A program made the translations under genes and the position numbers. From positions 1-64,000 of the forward strand of contig MU853188.1 of the NCBI GenBank assembly GCA_033085395.1: a DNA stretch of 64,000 nucleotides. The letters run 5' to 3'. Source of the DNA: Xanthoparmelia taractica (lineage: Eukaryota; Ascomycota; Lecanoromycetes; Lecanorales; Parmeliaceae). The notes under the pieces were generated by a model that did no database searches, was not told the DNA's origin, and saw nothing but the letters and a program-made list of their open reading frames with translations. Below are positions 57,946-64,000 of this stretch, one piece after another. Position 1 is the stretch's first letter, and the number at the start of each line of letters is the position of its first letter.

Positions 57946-59054
57946 TCAAAGCTTCGATTTCTTGCCACCCTTGACTCCAGCCACCACTTCGTCGCCCAGG
58001 AGGAAATCCGGATACTTGAATCCGCCCATATTTGGCGTTTGTGTCCGCCACGCTGCCCCATCGACTGGGTACGCACAGATCAGCCCACCTTCTACATTGT
58101 TGAATTCGGGTTACTCACCAACAAGCGCCTGACCAGTGACATAATTCCCAGCATCCGAGAACAAGTAAACAGTAGCATCTGCAATCTCCTTCACCGTGCC
58201 CCACCGTCCCAACGGGATCGCTTTCACCGAATCAGCCAAATCGTCCGTCTTCGATAATCTTTGCATGCCCTCGGTACCCCCGATAGGCCCGGGTGAAATG
58301 ACATTGGACGTCACGCCTCTCGGGCCAAATTCGAGAGCCAGATTATTGGACAAGGCATCAACGCCAGCTTTGGCGACGCTGACGTGGGTCTGGAGAGGCA
58401 TTGCTGTGTAGTGGAAGGTGGCGGAGATGAAGATGATGCGGCCGCCGGTTCCTGTCGGAGAAGACGTTTTGCCGGCGGACTTGTGCTTGCCGGCTGAAGT
58501 GACGAGATGGGGTAGTGTTGCCTTGACGGTGTTGTAAGAGCCTAGAACGTCGATGTCCATGACCGATTTGAAAGCGTTTGTGCTGAGCTGGTTGATGGAG
58601 GCAAGGAAGTTGCCTGCCGCGCCAGCGCTGAAGGAATTCAGTAAAATAAAGTAACAAAACTCGCCGTGGCCATACACTCACATCACGAAATCGATTCCCC
58701 CAAGCTTTTTCACGCACTCCTCCACTGCTGTCTGCATGCTCTCAATACTTCTCACATCAACAGATCCTAAACCCAGGACTTTGGCCCCTGGCCTCGCAGT
58801 AGCTATATCCTTGGCCATTCGCTCCGTCTTCTCGACATTTCGCCCAACAATGCAGGCATTAGCGCCGAGATGGACCATGGCTCTGACCTGGGCGCTACAG
58901 ATGGTGCCAGCGCCACCCGTGCAAAACAGGACCTTGTTTTCTGGAATCATAGCATAAGCTCGAGTAGTACATGGATTGGAGAGAGGGCCGAGTTGATACC
59001 AAAGATGCCATCTTTCCAAACCTCGCTCACGTACTCATGCTTGGCGAGAGGCAT
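57946..59054 (-). CDS. Peroxisomal 2,4-dienoyl-CoA reductase-like SDR
   Basis: Exons 59054-59000, 58940-58682, 58627-58119 and 58064-57946 join in frame to 313 residues. The cofactor motif is TGGAGTICSAQVRAMVHLGA (TGGxGxIC) and the following GANACIVGRN prefers NADPH. The catalytic region has IAGAAGNFLAS, IFISATFHYTAMPLQTHVSVAKAGVDALS and the Lys of SxAKAG, as in SPS19/DECR2; the usual Tyr-x3-Lys is replaced, as in this subfamily where the active site differs. PGPIGGTEGMQRL follows. The protein ends GGKKSKL, a strong PTS1. It should reduce 2,4-dienoyl-CoA during peroxisomal breakdown of polyunsaturated fatty acids. Together with the SKL crotonase at the window start it supports the peroxisomal beta-oxidation role. 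Confidence 0.93.
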
Positions 59055-59608
59055 GTCGAATGAAAATGACAAATGTGTATGAGACTGTATTGGTTTCCGC
59101 GATGCTATGATTTAATTCAAAAAGAAGACATGAGATTGATATTCAACAAGCAGGACGGCTCAGTAGGACATGTATGCGCAAGAATCGAGTGAGATCGGCT
59201 CAACTGTAGCCCGCAAGTCTAAGCCGAGGTTGATGACAAGCGTGAAGCTCAGTACAATTTCAGAGCTACCGATCTATTCGAACAAAGAGAAATCCGACTC
59301 TAATTGAGTAGTCAACGTTTCCATCTTCCAAAAAGACCGAGACAATACAAAATCTGTATACCTACCTCATCGTTGCTTCCTGGGCGATAAGAGGGTGGAG
59401 GGGGTCAATTCGCCAAGTCGCCAAGTCGTCGCCCGCATCCAGATCCCTGCCGGCGATCCGTAGCCCGCTAGAGCAACAAAAGACCGAGATTCAGGTTCCC
59501 CCCATCCCACCCACCCACCTTTCCCAAAATCCCCATCATATCCACCTTGCCACAGCGGAGCACTCACCTCCTTCATCCCCATCAAAACAAAACACAACAA
59601 AAACAAAC
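59055..59608. promoter_or_regulatory. Divergent promoter region (SDR / Atg33-like)
   Basis: About 550 bp between the divergent start codons. The part just 5' of the Atg33-like gene (59570-59608) is CA-rich (CAAAACAAAACACAACAA). No ORF of note. Confidence 0.45.
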
Positions 59609-60341
59609 ATGTCACGCACCACAGCCACCATCTGCAAATTCATTGGCACAATCTCCCTCGGCCTGCTAACCGTAACGCCCCCCATCCAACACCCCCCCTT
59701 CCTCCCAAATCCACCCCTCACTAACAAACCCCCATTTTCCACAACAGGGCGTAACCTACACCGCAACCACCACGACCCTCCCCCCCCTCCTCGCCCTCCC
59801 AACCGCAACCCCCGCCTCCCAAACCTTCACCCACCTCCGCTCCCTAACCCGCACCCAAACGCACATCCTCTCCCTCCTCTCGTCCTCCTCCTTGCTCCTC
59901 GCGTACGCGTTTTCCCCAAGGGGCGGGAGACATCCGTATCTTTTGTGGGCGACGCTGGCGGTTGGGGTGGGGTATGCTGGGGAGGTTTATCGGGGGGTAG
60001 TTGGGGGGAGGGGGAAGGGAGGGAAGGGGAAGGGGAAGGGGAGTGCACAGGGACAGAGGTTTCGCGTGGGGGAAGAGGAGAGAGGGGAGATGGGGATGGG
60101 GATGGGAGGAAGCAGGGTTAAGACGCCGGATAGTAGTGATGAGGCGGAGTGGGAGGTTGAGGGCTCGGGTGGGAATGGCGGTGGTGATGGGAGGGGGAGT
60201 GGGGATGCAGGGGCGAAAGTTAACGGGGAGGCGGTGAGGGAGGGGATGGAGAGGTGGAGGGGGAAGATGATGGGGCGGATGGTTGTTTGGGGGGTTGGGT
60301 GGTTGGCTAGTGTGGTTGGGTTGTGGGGGGATGGAGTTTAG
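59609..60341 (+). CDS. ATG33: Atg33-like mitochondrial outer-membrane mitophagy protein
   Basis: Exons 59609-59671 and 59748-60341 join in frame (GTAACG..CAACAG) to 218 residues. The N-terminus ATICKFIGTISLGLLT|GVTYTA is the conserved first helix of fungal Atg33. A second hydrophobic segment (LSLLSSSSLLLAYAFSPRGGRHPYLLWATL) and a third near the C-terminus (MVVWGVGWLASVVGLWG) complete the three- to four-helix layout. Between them is a Gly/Lys-rich disordered loop. Atg33 promotes selective autophagy of mitochondria in yeast. The 5' half is C-rich and the 3' half (from about 59935) extremely G-rich on the coding strand; this may inflate the Gly content of the loop. Confidence 0.75.
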
Positions 60342-60854
60342 AGGGCGTGGTGTCATGAGCTCGGGATGGGAATGAAGGGAAACGAGGGTGTGTGTGTGTG
60401 TGTGTGTGTGGTGTGAGGGAGAGGGGAGTTCACGGTTACTCTTTTACGGAAGGAGACAGGGGGTTTGGAAGTGCATGCAAACGAATGGCAAACATCACCT
60501 ACATCCATCAGGCCTGCTGCTCAGGAACGAAGCAGGGGTGGCGTTTCTGATCGAAATTTGTTAGTAGTATCTCTACTCGTTTACATGCCTATCCTCCTAG
60601 CCACGAAGCGCTGTGTGATTGTACAAAGCGGAATCCGTGACGTCCACACATGTACCGATCGATAGCTCATCGGACTTTTACTTAAAGAAAATGAACGATG
60701 CAAGCAAGCTAGCCAACCCAGATGTGTGTGTGTGTGTACAATGCATGCAATGATCTTCGTCATCAATCATAAACCCAAACCTCACAATCCCCCCCCCCCT
60801 CCCATTCCCCTTTTACCATCCCCATCCCCATCCCCCTCCCTTCCCTCCCCCACC
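60342..60854. other. Intergenic with GT microsatellites
   Basis: Between convergent genes. (TG)n microsatellites lie at about 60388-60410 and 60724-60738, and a poly-C tract at about 60789-60799. No gene. Confidence 0.5.
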
Positions 60855-62585
60855 TCAAAACCCCTGCTGCCGCCTCCACTTCCCCTCCCACCCCGGAAAC
60901 CACGGACTCTCATCCAACGTCCGAACCTCCCACCCCCTCTCCACCTTCCCCCCCCCCTTTTCCCCCACCCCCTCCTCCCCCCCCTCCTGCTCCCTCGCCC
61001 ACTGCTCCAACGCCGGCAGCACAACATGCTCCACATGCCACGTATTCTTATACTCCATCAGCGTCTTCTTCCCTTCTCTCAGCACCTTTCCCAACAACGC
61101 AGGCACATACGCCTCATCCCTGAACTCGCTCACGGGCGTGAACAGCGCTTTGAAGTTGAAGATTATGGCGCCGGAGAGGGGCAGGCGGCGCAGGGTCTGC
61201 CAGTCTACGCGGAGGTGGCAGCGGGAGAGCGGGAGGGTGGGGGATTGTGTGGTGCGGTGGGATTCGTGGGGGTGGCCGGGGGGCATGAAGAGGGGGGTGT
61301 CGATTTCGAGGCCCCAGGAGCCGCGTTGGATGGGGCGGTCGGGGGGGAGGCGGGAGAAGTATCTGGTGTGAGATAGACAACGGTCAGTATGGCAAGTATG
61401 AACATTGGATTTTAAGTGATATGAATGGATGGGTGAGTCGTACCGGTCCATTGAGAATTCCATTTTGGCTTTGTAATCTGGGATCGGGCTGTGGATTTCT
61501 TTGAGCTGCAGGCCGAGTTTGGTGTCGACGTTCCAGCCGAGCGAGGAGCAGAGGAGACCGGCGCGGAAGTAGTACATGCCGTCCTCGGGGTTCCGTAGCA
61601 TGACGGCGAAGTCTTCCGGTACGTTTTCGAGCAGGACGTGCAACGGGTGCATCTCCTTGATGACTGTGTCTTTATTCAAGATGCCGTTGTGGAAGACGTA
61701 ACCGTTGGATTCTGACTGGGAAAGGGAGAAGTACTGGGGATACCGAGCGCAGAGGAACTGGAGGGCGTGTTCCATGACCTCTTTGCAGGCTAGTTCGCTG
61801 CCTGGGAGGTAGTTGAGTACCATTTTGCCGTACTTTTCAAAAAGGCCTTTGCGCTCTGCGATCCGTGCAACGTAGCTGCGTTCGAGCTCTAACCACCAGT
61901 TGGGTTCCAGCTTGTTGAGAGCTACGCCATATGTGAGCTGCGATTCGGTCTAGTAAAGAGTCAACATACACATGGTTTGATGATATGCCCATCTGAATGG
62001 TCGATATGGCCGGGGTAGAGCTTTCTCAATTACAAACTCCTTGTAGGCTTGCGGAAGAGGCACACCGCTAAGCTTGGAGTAGTCTGGAAAGTCACCCAGG
62101 GCCATGATCTCCGCCATTGAGATCTCCATCGGCGTGTAAGTCGAAGGTCCGCATTCCCTATAGTCAGCTTCAAAAGGGATGATGTTCTTCGTAAATTCCT
62201 GTTGATCAACGTGCTGGACACCGATCTTCTTCTTTTGAGAAGTTGACAAGGATTCGGCAAGCTTGAGAAGCGCTTCGCGGCTCGAGGGTGGAAAGACGTC
62301 CTTATATTCCGCTGGTGGTGGTGCATTGTTAGGTACCTTGGTTTCCGGAGTCAACGACCTAGGCGGTGTATTTGCAGAAGAAATGCGACGGCCTCGAGCC
62401 ACAGCAGGGGCCCATGAGGATGCAGACGCGTAGAGGGTCTCTCTTTGGCTTTTGCTTAGGGCTAGCAGAGCGATGTTGCTCAGCAGAACAGCAATGGCGA
62501 GGTAGATCAAAGATTGGCCGGATGGCATGTAATCTCCGAGGGAGACGACGGCTGCCCAGACACTGGACTCGTTCACAGTAGTCAT
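60855..62585 (-). CDS. DUF3445 (heme-dependent oxidative N-demethylase-like) protein
   Basis: Exons 62585-61970, 61921-61444 and 61362-60855 join in frame to 533 residues. One membrane segment near residues 25-47 (LIYLAIAVLLSNIALLAL) follows a short N-terminus. The conserved domain starts around IIPFEADYRECGPSTYTPMEI and continues through YHQTMSLNKLEPNWWLELERSY, LLENVPEDFAVMLR, YFRAGLLCSSLGWN, GLQLKEIHSPIPDYKAKM, YFSRLPPDRPIQRGSW and DWQTLRRLPLSGAIIFNFK. This is DUF3445, related to the alpha subunit of bacterial HODM, which demethylates small amines using a heme ligand. The fungal substrate is unknown. The C-terminus is a Gly/Glu/Lys-rich tail. The first intron was set to 48 bp by the family motif QTMSLNKLEP. 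Confidence 0.85.
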
Positions 62586-64000
62586 GGTTATTGTTTGGCT
62601 AATACTAACGGTCAAGGTATGACTCTGCCAGTGGGCTCCAGGGTTTATGGACTTGAGTCTCTAAACCACTGATCGTTCCAGAGATGATATTTATGGATGA
62701 AGAAAGTTTCTGTGGTACTGCACGACTCCTGAGATGTCTCCTCCCTGCCTGGGTGAATTAGCGTAGCAGCTTTTTCCTTCCCTTTTCGTATTGTGGCAAA
62801 TCAAATTGTAAGCCGCTCAAAGGTAGATCATGATTGGGCAACTCATTCATTGCATTCAATCTCAATCAAAAGGTGAATTAGATGCAGGTGCAGGCAAAAA
62901 GGACGCATACTAAAAGACTGGGAATAAAAAATGCAAAGTCAACGCAGTGACTACCCTATTTGTATCTCTGCATATCTTTTACATTCTCATAGCTTTCTTC
63001 GTCGTAAATGTTCCCTACCTTGGGATCTAGAGCGTATGAGAAAGGTTACATATCAGTTGATATCAATTGCCTGAGAATAAGGATGGCAATGAATGGAAGT
63101 GTTCGCCGTTTGGAGATAAAGTCGTTATTCAAAGTCTCAGGCGCTAACCCAACAAGGCAATGACTTCCTGCAGCTGGCAGCCGGCATACAACGCACAGAC
63201 CCCCACGATCCGTAGGCTTGATGAAATCTGAATAAGAGAAAAAAAAGTTGGTAGCTTTCAACCTATTTATTCCGTATCAGTATCCACTGGCTACCAAGAT
63301 ACTCGTGCATAGGATAATCAACCACCTTGGCCACAAGACGTCAGAGTAGGAATCTTCTTGCCTACAATCTTCCAATGCTTTCACCCTGGTGACCCACAGC
63401 GTATGACAAGGTCGATAAGCACAACAATCACCCTTTACTACAAATCATACCTGCTCCAATTATTGGCTGCTGAAAATGTAAAAACGTCGGAAAGACGGCT
63501 GCCACCAATGGTGATGATCTCTATATCCGTCACTTCTGTGTTATCTGCATCACCATATGGCGGACCATGAGGCCTTCTCCTCAAAGATCCCGCCATCCGT
63601 ACGCTCTGCCCTTTCCTCCTTCTCCAGGCCGTAAAGCGTAGATAATGGCCTCAAGAGCCAAACAATGTACTCAAACGTACAGGACACGTGCGCCAGTCAT
63701 CAGCTATTGTACAGGGAATTAAAATGGTATATCACTCCGCACCGGTAATGCTCGGCCTACCACCCAACGCCATCTATGACGTCCAGCGAGGTCCATGTAT
63801 GCACAACGTTATGCTAAACGGGAAAGCGGTGACAAAAATTAGTGGCGTGGGATTGTAATGCGCTAAAGCGAAAAGAGTTCGGGAATCGATGAAGGACGCG
63901 CGCAACGATCGTCGGATCAATCCACATGGTTCCGATTGGATGCAACTGGTTGCTATCCATCATCGGGGTTGGCAATCTGAGAAGCAAATTACTCAGCAAC
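62586..64000. other. Right-end stretch, no gene recognised
   Basis: About 1.4 kb upstream of the DUF3445 gene. Short ORFs (for example 63046-63261 minus) have no convincing composition. A gene may begin beyond the window edge. Confidence 0.4.

Noticed and set aside
59844..60356. Minus-strand Pro-rich ORF opposite the Atg33-like gene
   Set aside because: Low-complexity product of the extreme G-skew on the plus strand; no start context or family.

Overview
The window is nuclear DNA of a filamentous ascomycete (Pezizomycotina). The evidence is densely packed intron-containing genes with short introns (about 48-135 bp), PTS1 (SKL) peroxisomal proteins, a SAT4/rhodopsin-type membrane protein, a DUF3455 secreted protein, a probable Atg33, a DUF3445/HODM-like oxidase and AT-rich patches with a RIP-like look (TpA-rich). 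The class (Dothideomycetes, Leotiomycetes or other) cannot be fixed from the sequence alone. No viral, bacterial or plasmid-type backbone was seen, and no tRNA or rRNA gene was recognised.

Layout. 1-7.7 kb: peroxisomal enoyl-CoA hydratase/isomerase-like gene (-), SAT4-type integral membrane protein (-), a 489-bp MITE with 40-bp perfect terminal inverted repeats, then a cytochrome P450 (+). 8.5-20 kb: a long disordered Ser/Arg-rich protein (-) and the very large THO complex subunit 2 gene (-). 20.4-31 kb: NAD(P)-binding epimerase-like gene (+, one unusual splice acceptor), CCCH zinc-finger protein (+, GC-AG intron), ETF beta subunit (-) divergent from an ankyrin-repeat protein (+), Tah18-type diflavin reductase (-), and a two-RRM RNA-binding protein (+). 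31.6-38.3 kb: Gcs1-like ArfGAP (+), mitochondrial EF-G2/MEF2 (-), MTG1 GTPase (-).

38.4-46.2 kb is an accessory-looking island: an AT-rich RIP-like block, a decayed argininosuccinate synthase pseudogene, a small hypothetical gene, a protein with four Myb/SANT-like repeats, a divergent protein kinase and a small secreted protein. 47-62.6 kb: coiled-coil disordered protein (-), sulfotransferase-like P-loop protein (-), a fungal-specific transcription factor without a visible zinc cluster (-) divergent from an FAD-dependent amine oxidase-like gene (+) with a foldback repeat between them, DUF3455 secreted protein (+), peroxisomal 2,4-dienoyl-CoA reductase-like SDR (-), Atg33-like mitophagy protein (+), and a DUF3445/HODM-like protein (-).

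Most genes are housekeeping functions in mitochondrial translation (MEF2, MTG1), mitochondrial electron transfer (ETF beta), mRNA export (THO2), cytosolic Fe-S assembly (Tah18), peroxisomal fatty-acid metabolism (two SKL proteins) and vesicle traffic (ArfGAP), interleaved with small accessory loci. The most unusual large-scale pattern is a repeated strand-composition switch inside many genes: the coding strand is C-rich in the 5' part and abruptly G-rich in the 3' part. All splice coordinates were derived by eye from GT/GC..AG sites and reading-frame continuity.
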